DNA of 64,000 nucleotides. Origin: Nostoc sp. MS1. Its GTDB lineage: Bacteria; Cyanobacteriota; Cyanobacteriia; Cyanobacteriales; Nostocaceae. This document shows, in pieces, positions 56,571 through 64,000 of the stretch. Numbering within the stretch: the stretch's first letter is position 1; every line of letters begins with the position of its first letter. The translations under genes and the position numbers were made by a program. The DNA lies in NCBI RefSeq assembly GCF_019976755.1, contig NZ_AP023443.1, forward strand, positions 239,629 through 303,628, in the 5' to 3' direction. Below the pieces are notes generated by a model that was not told the origin of the DNA, searched no databases, and saw only the letters and a list, made by a program, of their open reading frames with translations.

Positions 56571-57227
56571 TTAACTTACCTTGAGGAAATCTTGTTCGAT
56601 ATAGCCCAGTTTACTAGCTTCAATCAGCGCATTGACGCGATCGCACACATCTAACTTAGCAAAAATCTTGTTGATATGTCCTTTAACAGTACTTTCACTA
56701 ATGAATAACTGCGCGGCAATGAGCTTATTAGAAAAACCAGCAGCCATCAAAGAAACAATTTGCATCTCAGTGGTACTAAGATGATCTTGGTAAGTTTTCC
56801 CCTTAATCTTCTGTTGGAAAAAAAAATTGCGTCGGCTAATATCAGGGTCAAAAAAAGACTTGCGGTCATAGAAAGTGGTTTTAATTGCTTCTAAGATCAG
56901 GGGAACATTGTTCTTCTTGAGAATGTAAGAATCAGCCCCTACATTTAAAGCAGACTGAACAATACTTTGAGCATAATAAGAAGAAAGAACCACAATCTTA
57001 ATATTGCTTGTATTGGCTTTGATTTGTTTAATGACTTCAACGCCAGAGATGTCAGGTAAGCCAATATCGACTAAAAGCACATCAGGAGTTAAATCCCTAA
57101 CAAGTTTAATTCCTTCATGACCAGTCCGAGCAATCCCTACCATCTGCATATCTGGTTGTTGATTAATAGCGGTAGTTATCCCTAGTCGGATTAACTCCTC
57201 ATCCTCAATAATTACTAATCGAATCAT
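56571..57227 (-). CDS. NarL/FixJ-type response regulator (218 aa)
   Basis: A receiver domain spans about 1-120 with acidic EDE at 8-10, phosphoacceptor D54 (LLVDIGLPD) and K104 (YILKK). A LuxR-type HTH lies at about 148-210 (LSTTEMQIVSLMAAGFSNK, STVKGHINKIFAKL). It ends exactly where the gene upstream on the other strand ends. It faces away from the histidine kinase at 57510, with a 280-bp shared promoter region, which suggests a cognate pair. The kinase is now broken. Confidence 0.9.
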   Translation of the reverse strand: MIRLVIIEDEELIRLGITTAINQQPDMQMVGIARTGHEGIKLVRDLTPDVLLVDIGLPDISGVEVIKQIKANTSNIKIVVLSSYYAQSIVQSALNVGADSYILKKNNVPLILEAIKTTFYDRKSFFDPDISRRNFFFQQKIKGKTYQDHLSTTEMQIVSLMAAGFSNKLIAAQLFISESTVKGHINKIFAKLDVCDRVNALIEASKLGYIEQDFLKVS

Positions 57228-57509
57228 AGGGGTTTAATTACTTCGATTGTAAAACACTTAAATATTTATAACATGATTATTGAGGTTAAGTATTTTACTT
57301 TTTGTGTATGTAAATATAAAATATAATCAGGTAAAAAAAATCTTGCTAAATAAAAGAAAAAAGTTTTTAGTATCAAAACTAGATTGGATAAATTTTTTTT
57401 GATAGGTAAAATAAAAATATTCTAAAATCTCTAGACAGAATTAGCATTCAGTCATAAAAGTAGCACATAAAAGTAGCAAAAATAACAATCTTTTACTGGT
57501 GGCATAGTT

Positions 57510-57713
57510 ATGCAACAGGAAGTTTTAAGCAAACAGTTGGATTTATCAGCTTTACTGCATGATCTGTCAAATTCGTTGAAAGGTGTATCGTTGATTGTAA
57601 ATCAGTTGATTGATGGTGCTTATGGATACTCTCTAGAAGAAATCAGACCATTTCTCTTGGCCTTACGAGATACGAATGACCGGAGTATGATCGGGAGCAA
57701 CGCGATTTGGTGA
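57510..57713 (+). pseudogene. histidine kinase, N-terminal fragment (split by IS)
   Basis: Native residues 1-61 of a small soluble kinase. LLHDLSNSLKGVSLIV has the form of an H-box, with H17 as the likely phosphorylated histidine. There is no membrane segment. The last codons (GSNAIW) come from the insertion. Joining 57692 to 59659 (one AGTATGATC copy) restores a 255-residue kinase in frame. Confidence 0.85.
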
Positions 57714-59649
57714 GGTGGGATCAAAAACCAGCGATCGCTAACAACTTTCTTCAGTACTAAAAAATATTTCTTATATTAGAAGCCGTATTAATACGTAAGC
57801 TATCAACCAATTTCAAGTCTGGTGATGTGTGCAAAAATTTATAAAGGTCAAAAACAAGGTAGGATTCCGGTTAAGTAATCTTTCCAGAGTTTTAACGTCT
57901 ACCTTTTATGGCAAAAAATATAAGTGCAACTCTTGATTTAAACAAGTCAGTTAAAAGTTTTCACTTACAGGTCACAAAACTTTTAGAATTTACAAATATC
58001 ACAGAGTGGGATGGAAAAAAGCTGAGAGAACGAGAAAAAGAAATTAGAGAACAGGCAATGATTTTAGCAGGTCAATGTATAGCTGTTTTATTATATAATC
58101 TTTCCGTATCCCCAAAAATCCTAAACTATTCTGTTAGTCAAACACAGGGATGGAGAAATTTAAATACACAAAAACATGGTTCTAAAAAGCGAAAAATAGT
58201 AACAATTGGAAACGTCGAAGTAACTTTAACTTTACCTTATGTACTTGAACGGAATCCCACAAGTAAAGAATCTGATAATCCTCTGCTCAATGAGCCAAAA
58301 ATAAAAACTTCAAATCAAGGATTTTGTCCGTTTTTAAAGTGGCTAGGGATGTCTGAAGGTATTACCCCTCTAGTCTGGTCAATAATCGCAAAATATGGTG
58401 CGATCGCTAGTTCTTTCGATGCAGCACGTTCGACGCTAACGGATTGGGGAATAAATGTTAGTTTAAAACGAATCGAACGCCTGACTTACCTTTTTGGTGA
58501 AATTGGTATTAATCTACGCCAATCAAAAATATTAAATCTGGAGATGAACCACTTATCTAATAGTAATGTTCTCAAAGGCCAACGAGTTGTAATCGCTGTA
58601 GATGGTGGAAGAACTAAAATTAGGTTTAATAAAAAAGGTAGACGCAGTAAGAAAACAAACCGTCATGGCTTTGTTGGTGAATGGATGGAGCCAAAGTTAC
58701 TAACAATTTATGTAGTAAATGAAGAAGGTAAAAAAATTAGGACATCGACAATACCTATTACGAATGATGGCACATATTCAGGTTATAAAGAATTCCTCAA
58801 AATTTTAGAGATGTATTTAGTAAATTTGGGTATAAGTGAAGCCAAGCAGGTGTTATTGATTGCTGATGGTGCAGAGTGGATATGGATACACATTCCTCTT
58901 TTACTAAAAAAATTAAAATGCCCACTTGAAACTTATCAATTATTAGACTTTTATCACGCAGCATCACATTTACAAGATTTTGCTGATGCCGCTTTTAGTA
59001 CAGATAATGAGCGTCAATCCTGGTTTAAAAAATCTCGGAAAATTTTAAAGAAAGGTCAGGCACTAGATTTAATGAGAAATATGGGTGAATTTATTTCCGA
59101 GGCAACAGGAGAGCGCTGTAAAATTATGGTAAGAGAGCGAAATTATATTTTAAAAGCGTATAGAAGGAGGCTTTTAAAATATAACGAAGTTGCAGCTCGA
59201 AAATTACCTCTCGGTAGTGGTGCAGTTGAAAGTTTAATTCGTCAAGTTGTTAATTTACGCATGAAAGGAAACAGTAAGTTTTGGTTACAAAATAATGCAG
59301 AAATTATGTTACATCTGCGTTGTCAATGGATAGCTAAAAGTTGGGATAATTTTTGTGATTCTATCTTTAATTCTTTTATCAAACCCCAAACTGGTTGATA
59401 AATTTTATACTTTAATTCTGCCTTCAATTTATTTTCTGCCGTAATTGATACTAAGTATCAAAGACTTGTTGCAGAGATTTTTGGAAATAATCCTCAAATG
59501 ACTTGCTAGCAATCTTTTTGAGATATCTCATCAAGATGATTTTTCGTGTAAATCAATATTTTATTTGTAAATAAAATCACTATTAAATTAAGTATGATTT
59601 TTAGCGATCGCTTGATTTTGATCCGACTTCACAAAATCGCGTTGCTCCC
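57693..59649 (+). mobile_element. ISKra4-family insertion sequence, copy 3
   Basis: A 1957-bp element in the opposite orientation to copies 1 and 2, with ends beginning GGGAGCAACGCGATTT. It is flanked by a perfect 9-bp duplication AGTATGATC at 57684-57692 and 59650-59658. It splits the histidine kinase gene. Confidence 0.93.
57908..59398 (+). CDS. ISKra4-family transposase (496 aa), copy 3
   Basis: The same protein as in the other two copies, here on the plus strand. It is intact, with D232, D320 and E441 as likely catalytic residues. The ATG lies 215 bp inside the left end of the element. Being identical, the three copies spread recently and can recombine: copies 1 and 2 in direct orientation would delete 4.5 kb, and copy 3 would invert against either. 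Confidence 0.9.
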   Translation: MAKNISATLDLNKSVKSFHLQVTKLLEFTNITEWDGKKLREREKEIREQAMILAGQCIAVLLYNLSVSPKILNYSVSQTQGWRNLNTQKHGSKKRKIVTIGNVEVTLTLPYVLERNPTSKESDNPLLNEPKIKTSNQGFCPFLKWLGMSEGITPLVWSIIAKYGAIASSFDAARSTLTDWGINVSLKRIERLTYLFGEIGINLRQSKILNLEMNHLSNSNVLKGQRVVIAVDGGRTKIRFNKKGRRSKKTNRHGFVGEWMEPKLLTIYVVNEEGKKIRTSTIPITNDGTYSGYKEFLKILEMYLVNLGISEAKQVLLIADGAEWIWIHIPLLLKKLKCPLETYQLLDFYHAASHLQDFADAAFSTDNERQSWFKKSRKILKKGQALDLMRNMGEFISEATGERCKIMVRERNYILKAYRRRLLKYNEVAARKLPLGSGAVESLIRQVVNLRMKGNSKFWLQNNAEIMLHLRCQWIAKSWDNFCDSIFNSFIKPQTG

Positions 59650-60243
59650 AGTATGATCTTGGTTGAAGCTAACAGAGTCTCTCCTCAAGAGGTGAAACCA
59701 GTAACAGTTGCCCAGTTTGACATGTTGAGTTTTTTAGAAAAAACTCATTCTTTATTCGAGCCAATAGCGCAATATCATTCATTGAAAATTCACTATGAAA
59801 CACAATCATCATATAAGCATGGAACGCAAGTACGGGGTGACAAAGTAAGTATTGACAGAATGCTATGTAATCTTTTGACAAATGCTATTAAATATACTAG
59901 ACGAGGAGATATATTTTTAAGACTGCTCAATCAAGAAGATGATTTAATTATCGAAATTGAAGATACGGGCATAGGAATTGCCAAAGAACAACTATCAAAT
60001 ATATTTATTCCGCTATGGCGTTCGCCAAATAGCAATTTATTACATGAATCAGGAATGGGGCTTGGACTATACATCGCCTTATGCGTCGCTCATGCTCATG
60101 GTTTGAGTATGCAGGTAGACTCGGTAGTCAAGCAAGGAACGAAATTCAGTATCATATTTCCTTATAAATATGACGGGATCTATGGGGTTGATGGTACGAT
60201 GCTCCCTAAATCAGCCAGGAGACAAGATGCGTTATCTATATGA
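59650..60243 (+). pseudogene. histidine kinase, C-terminal fragment
   Basis: The ATPase part of the kinase. N-box LLTNAIKYT, G1 DTGIGIAKE and G2 GMGLGLYIA are all intact, typical of HATPase_c. The H-box is on the other side of the insertion, so this piece cannot autophosphorylate. The original frame enters at the target repeat; a separate ATG in it (59653) exists. The next small gene starts before its end. Confidence 0.85.
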
Positions 60244-60469
60244 TGTGAAACTGTGGGACAGAATAGAAACAGGAGTGGAGTTTCTAATTTTTGTGGCATT
60301 GATGATAGCGGCAATCATCAAACTGGGACACAATGATTTTCTACAAGCTTTGTTTTATATAGTATTAGCTGTGATTATCTCGCCCTGGTCACAATTCGAG
60401 CGTGTAACAAAGCGGTATGTTTTGGTAAGTGTGTATTTCCTGGGGTTGTTTGTTGGTTATTTTCACTAG
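60227..60469 (+). CDS. small membrane protein (80 aa)
   Basis: The ATG at 60227 has a CAGGAG site 7 bp upstream and overlaps the kinase end by 17 bp. Two or three hydrophobic segments (about 15-32, 37-52 and 63-78) fill most of it. The function is unknown. It is coupled to the kinase gene and may be part of its signalling. Confidence 0.6.
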   Translation: MRYLYDVKLWDRIETGVEFLIFVALMIAAIIKLGHNDFLQALFYIVLAVIISPWSQFERVTKRYVLVSVYFLGLFVGYFH

Positions 60470-60470
60470 T

Positions 60471-61256
60471 CTATTCCAATTCTGGGCCGTCAGGAGAGTG
60501 GTCGTTTTGTTGTTGCTGTGGCGGCGAAGGTAACTGTTGCTGTTGCTGTTGCACTCTCATATCAAAATTGATCAGCTTTTGTGTTTCTTCTGGTGAGAGA
60601 TTATTGTGTACAACATTATATTCTTCCTTGTCATCAACTTTATAAGCACTAAAAGCCGTCTGATTATCACTCTTACGCCAAACCACCAGACGTTGCATCC
60701 CCTCTCTCATCATCAGATTTAGTCGATAAGAGATCCCCTCATAAATGCGTCCGCCAATGGTGTCTTGTCCTTTAATTACGAGGATGTTCATCAGTGCAGG
60801 AATCAGAGATTTTTTAGCCTCCTCATGATTTTCGCTATCCTTTGGTGTAGATGTTTGGTGATCAACAAAAGGCAACTTGCGTTCTTTAGACTGTAATATC
60901 TGCTGTAAGAAAGTCTTTTTCCTCTCGGCTATTAAATTTTCCACCCTGGTGGAGTTATCCATATCAGGTGTTTGTTCAGGTTTATTTAATCCAAATTTTT
61001 GGGTGTACTCTTTAAGGTATTTCTCCTTAAGACTTTGCCTGTAATCTTCCGCACTTTGAGCATTTTGCGTAAGAGATAGAGTATTTCTCATCTCAGCCAT
61101 AATACTCTCGCGCTCTGTGGTGTCCAGTGCAGGGGTTATTGACGGCGAGGGAGGATATTTTTCCATCCAAAGCGCCAGTCTATAGGCCAGTTGGTTGTCA
61201 GAAAGTCCACTGTCGCGGTTGATGGTAGTGATGGTTTCGGACACTAAGCTAGACAT
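60471..61256 (-). CDS. hypothetical protein with Gln/Pro-rich tail (261 aa)
   Basis: The ATG at 61256 is chosen; a TTG at 61271 is an alternative. A helical protein with a central domain (about 150-220: MNILVIKGQDTIGGRIYEG, RLNLMMREGMQRLVVW) and a tail of Gln/Pro repeats (QQQQQLPSPPQQQQ). No family was recognised. It follows the DUF3854-like gene by 22 bp, probably in one operon. Confidence 0.6.
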   Translation of the reverse strand: MSSLVSETITTINRDSGLSDNQLAYRLALWMEKYPPSPSITPALDTTERESIMAEMRNTLSLTQNAQSAEDYRQSLKEKYLKEYTQKFGLNKPEQTPDMDNSTRVENLIAERKKTFLQQILQSKERKLPFVDHQTSTPKDSENHEEAKKSLIPALMNILVIKGQDTIGGRIYEGISYRLNLMMREGMQRLVVWRKSDNQTAFSAYKVDDKEEYNVVHNNLSPEETQKLINFDMRVQQQQQQLPSPPQQQQNDHSPDGPELE

Positions 61257-61278
61257 AAATGTGGTGAACAACGGTTAA

Positions 61279-63564
61279 TTAAAATTCTAATTCTGATGAA
61301 TTAGTCGCTACAGATTGTTGTGAAGTCTGTTGTTGTGTTGGAGATTTCTGAGAAACAACTTCAACTTTGGCAGAGTAAGTATCGTTAATAAGAAGCTGAC
61401 GCTGTTTAATTAAATCGTCAATAACTATGTTGATGGGAGGAAGGGTGATATCAGTTGTACCATTATTTTCTTGTTGAAGCTGACTAGTGATGAGTAGTTC
61501 ATGGTAAATCTGACGTTGTTCGCCAATAGTAAGTTTACCAGTCTTTTCTAGTTTGGAGAGCAAATCCGATAAAGACTGATCCGCATCAGGGGAAGGAAGA
61601 GAGGCAGGGGAGGCAGGGGAGGCAGGTGAAGCAATGTTAGTAAATTCCCCCCCTGCTCCCCCTGCTTCTCCTCTCCCCCTGCTCTCTTCCTTGGTTGATA
61701 TTAAAGAATCAACTCCAGCAGAAGTGGGAGAGGGATTATCTTGAGGTTGAGGGGGCGTTAATTTATCTAATTGACTCTTAATGGCAGGGTGAATAGGCAA
61801 ATCAATATCACGGCTAGACTTGGGGTCGCCAAACAATGCTTTGTAATTAATATGTAGTTTCTGTGCCAGCAAACCCAAATTTTCCAAGTCAGTTTCATTA
61901 ATAGCCATTTTTGTAACTTGGTGAGTCATGCCAGTTGGAGTACGCTCAAAATCAAACCGAACTGCTTCCCTTGTAATTTGACCATTTTGTTCAGCTTTGA
62001 ATAACTGTAGTGTAGATTTTCCCCCTGTGCCTTGCCGAAAAAGAATGCGGTAATTAGCTAAAGTTAAGTCGTCTTTCTCAAAGTTGCGGATAGTCCCCAT
62101 CATGATTTGCAACAGTTGGGATTGCTTGAAACTCTCTAAAATATTGTGTGTGCCACTAGGAGAAACCGAACTTAAGACAGAAGCAAGCTTGCGTGGGTCA
62201 TCATCGAGTGAGGGTAATTCTTTTCCTGCTTTGAGGTGGTCTGCGACTAATAAAAATTCTTGTCTTTCAATAGGCAGGATATTAATAGGGTAATTTTTGG
62301 TATTAAAGTCTTGACCCAGATTTACCCTCTTCACCTCATCCCAATTATTCGCCATGAAGGTCATCAATTCCTTACCATCGTGGCGACGAGAAATAGTGTA
62401 ATCTTCACCTTTTTTTTGAATGACGAAAGCATCCGCAACATAAGTTACTAGATTGTCTTTGGCTACACCATATTTTTTGACTAGCGCCACAGCCGCAGAA
62501 GCGATCTCTTGATTCTCCTGATGATGGAGTTTTCGTCGTTGGAAGTTTTGTTTATAAAGAGTAACGTCCTGTGTTTTAGCCCAACTCTCAATTTTTGGGG
62601 GAGGAGTTTCATTGACTGGTTTTTTCTTTTTCCAAAAAATCAAGCTAAATCGCTCATCATGAGTTTCTCGTTGCTGAGGAAGTTGTTGGTTTTCGGTTGT
62701 GGGATTTGTTGATGAGGAGTGCATATTTGTAGTATTTGATGGTGGAGATTGCTGTTGTAGTTGACTAGATTCGGCAGACGGTGAGGAAGTTTCAATTTGG
62801 AGATTACACGGCGAAATATCTAATTCAGATGCAGGTGTTTTAGGGCATTCACCAGGAGATTTATGTTGTTGTGCTGGTTGATCTACAGCCTCCGAAGGTG
62901 TTTGAGTAATTAAATTCTCTGGCTGAGATTGCTCCGTTGGAGTTTGGAGCGCGACATTATCATGTTGAGATTTGTTGTTTGGTGGCACAATCTCCCCTGA
63001 AAGCGCCACAGTCTGATTTTTCTCCCCTACTGTCTTGGTTGTGCCATCTTTGAGCTTGATAGTTGAGCGTGATTTTAAATAGCGCAACTCATCCCATTGT
63101 TGTAAGGGTAAAGCTTGGGCAAGTAATTGGTCAAAAGCTTCACGCCCTTTCTCGACGATAAAATCATCTACACCTTTATCTGGGCCGGGAAGAGAAATGA
63201 CACTCACCTTGCCACCACTCGCTTCTAGTAATTGTCCAGTCCGCAAGGTGGCAGCATCAACATTTCTTTTGGTTTTAGGTTTAGTGTCAAAGTCAAAGCA
63301 GATTTTGAAGTCTCGCCCCTTTGTCGCAAAAACTGCTAACTCAGGATGCAAAAAGTGAGTCGGATTAGCTTGAGGTTGAGCGTTGTCTGCTTGATTTTCA
63401 TCAACCAACTCAACTTCATCGGACTCAATTTCCAGTGATTCAAGGAAAGCATCGGATTGAGTAGCATCGGGTTTAATTTCATTATCAATGTGATTTTCCA
63501 GTTTCTTAGTTTTATAGTTGTGATTTGAACGATAATTTAGCCAAACGGTCACGAAATACTTCAC
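61279..63564 (-). CDS. DUF3854/CyRepA1-like fragment fused to a helical domain (761 aa)
   Basis: Residues about 68-155 match part of CyRepA1: HPELAVFATKGRDFKICFDF, TLRTGQLLEASG and LPGPDKGVDDFIVEKG align with its DUF3854 core. The Toprim glutamate-containing half and the helicase are missing. A long Pro/Gln/Ser-rich linker (about 180-310) precedes a second domain (DVTLYKQNFQRRKLHHQEN, then FRQGTGGKSTLQLF). The GTG start lacks a ribosome site, so the true N-terminus may have been lost. It could be a replication or regulatory relative. Confidence 0.65.
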   Translation of the reverse strand: MKYFVTVWLNYRSNHNYKTKKLENHIDNEIKPDATQSDAFLESLEIESDEVELVDENQADNAQPQANPTHFLHPELAVFATKGRDFKICFDFDTKPKTKRNVDAATLRTGQLLEASGGKVSVISLPGPDKGVDDFIVEKGREAFDQLLAQALPLQQWDELRYLKSRSTIKLKDGTTKTVGEKNQTVALSGEIVPPNNKSQHDNVALQTPTEQSQPENLITQTPSEAVDQPAQQHKSPGECPKTPASELDISPCNLQIETSSPSAESSQLQQQSPPSNTTNMHSSSTNPTTENQQLPQQRETHDERFSLIFWKKKKPVNETPPPKIESWAKTQDVTLYKQNFQRRKLHHQENQEIASAAVALVKKYGVAKDNLVTYVADAFVIQKKGEDYTISRRHDGKELMTFMANNWDEVKRVNLGQDFNTKNYPINILPIERQEFLLVADHLKAGKELPSLDDDPRKLASVLSSVSPSGTHNILESFKQSQLLQIMMGTIRNFEKDDLTLANYRILFRQGTGGKSTLQLFKAEQNGQITREAVRFDFERTPTGMTHQVTKMAINETDLENLGLLAQKLHINYKALFGDPKSSRDIDLPIHPAIKSQLDKLTPPQPQDNPSPTSAGVDSLISTKEESRGRGEAGGAGGEFTNIASPASPASPASLPSPDADQSLSDLLSKLEKTGKLTIGEQRQIYHELLITSQLQQENNGTTDITLPPINIVIDDLIKQRQLLINDTYSAKVEVVSQKSPTQQQTSQQSVATNSSELEF

Positions 63565-63742
63565 TCTGTACTAGGACAACATATAGTTCAAAGCTATAAA
63601 TGGAGTTCAAAAAACTCAAAACTTAATTACAGCAAGGAACATAGTCAAATAGTTCATTTGTACCGTACCGTAATGAGAGAGAAATAAAAATTCAGATTTC
63701 AGGCGATCGCTTTATCACTCAATTTTTGGCGAAACATATTTT

Positions 63743-63969
63743 TGAACCATATTGTGGACATTTTGAATTATATTTTGACCGAAAGTTTAAAATTTTCGAC
63801 TAAATTAGTGTGTCTTGCTCGGCATTTTTTACCACATCTAAAAATAAAACTTTTGGTCGTATTATGGTTCACATTTAAAACACGCGGACATAATTTGATT
63901 CATAAAGCTAAGTTATTGATTGGCTCAAAAGCTTGAAATTACGTTAACTTTTGGTCACGTTATGGTTCA
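63743..63969. repeat. iteron-like cluster of five 17-bp sites
   Basis: Two sites in inverted orientation, TGAACCATATTGTGGAC (63743-63759) and TGAATTATATTTTGACC (63764-63780), are 21 bp apart. Three sites in direct orientation, GGTCGTATTATGGTTCA (63855-63871), GGACATAATTTGATTCA (63886-63902) and GGTCACGTTATGGTTCA (63953-63969), follow. A half site GGTCACG begins at 63976. No gene overlaps them. They could be plasmid iterons or transposon-end binding sites. Confidence 0.6.
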
Positions 63970-64000
63970 AAATTTGGTCACGCAGGGGGTAAAATCACAA

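Noticed and set aside
63743..63969. CRISPR-associated Tn7-like transposon end
   Set aside because: The array resembles transposase site clusters, but no TGT terminus, tns gene or Cas gene is visible here; kept only as an iteron-like repeat.

Overview
The window looks like a stretch of a large plasmid, or a plasmid-like accessory region, from a filamentous heterocyst-type cyanobacterium (Nostoc/Anabaena group). The reasons are AT-rich DNA with frequent HIP1 octamers (GCGATCGC), short heptamer-type tandem repeats between genes, a CyRepA1-type plasmid replication protein with a DUF3854-like primase region, paired ParA-like ATPases, and many cyanobacterial lineage families (CHAT-TPR, TPS exoprotein, zinc-ribbon kinase-TPR, VMAP-like HTH-STAND). 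No rRNA, tRNA, housekeeping genes or CRISPR array were seen.

Layout. (1) 1-13 kb, minus strand: an XRE regulator, a large N6-adenine methyltransferase and a PLD-IPT-SNF2 helicase, apparently a restriction/defence operon. It is broken twice by identical ISKra4-type insertions, each with an exact target duplication. (2) 13-14.8 kb: a ParB-like DNA-binding protein whose gene carries four copies of a 17-bp palindrome, and a GIY-YIG/XRE fusion beside a pair of 17-bp direct repeats. (3) 14.9-26.8 kb, almost all plus strand: a phage/plasmid-like block with many ATGA-type overlaps. It holds an MT-A70 methylase, a DUF5131 protein, an O/P-like replication pair with iteron-like repeats inside the O-like gene, a DpdA-like transglycosylase, a 5-cytosine methylase and DUF488-like and DUF1392-like proteins. 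(4) 27-32 kb: gene fragments, an unannotated double-glycine leader peptide, and a second ParB-like paralogue with a 25-bp palindrome at the same place in its sequence. (5) 32-44.4 kb: a two-partner secretion locus (TpsA, TpsB split by an IS1380-type element), a CHAT-TPR protease-like protein, a secreted TPR protein and a Ser/Thr kinase. (6) 45-51 kb: a STAND ATPase, a non-coding stretch and the CyRepA1 replication gene. (7) 51-57 kb: membrane and lipoprotein genes, two ParA-like ATPases and a membrane protein. (8) 56.6-60.5 kb: a NarL-type response regulator divergent from a small histidine kinase split by a third ISKra4 copy. (9) 60.5-64 kb: a truncated DUF3854-type protein, a hypothetical protein, and an iteron-like repeat cluster at the right edge.

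The three ISKra4 copies encode identical proteins and, in each case, removing the element plus one target repeat restores the host reading frame; the same is true of the IS1380 insertion. The insertions are therefore recent and the broken genes can be reconstructed exactly. The most interesting signals are DNA-level repeats hidden inside coding sequences (iterons in the O-like gene, palindromes in both ParB-like genes), the DpdA-like protein among other DNA-modification genes, and the inactivated methylase-helicase system.
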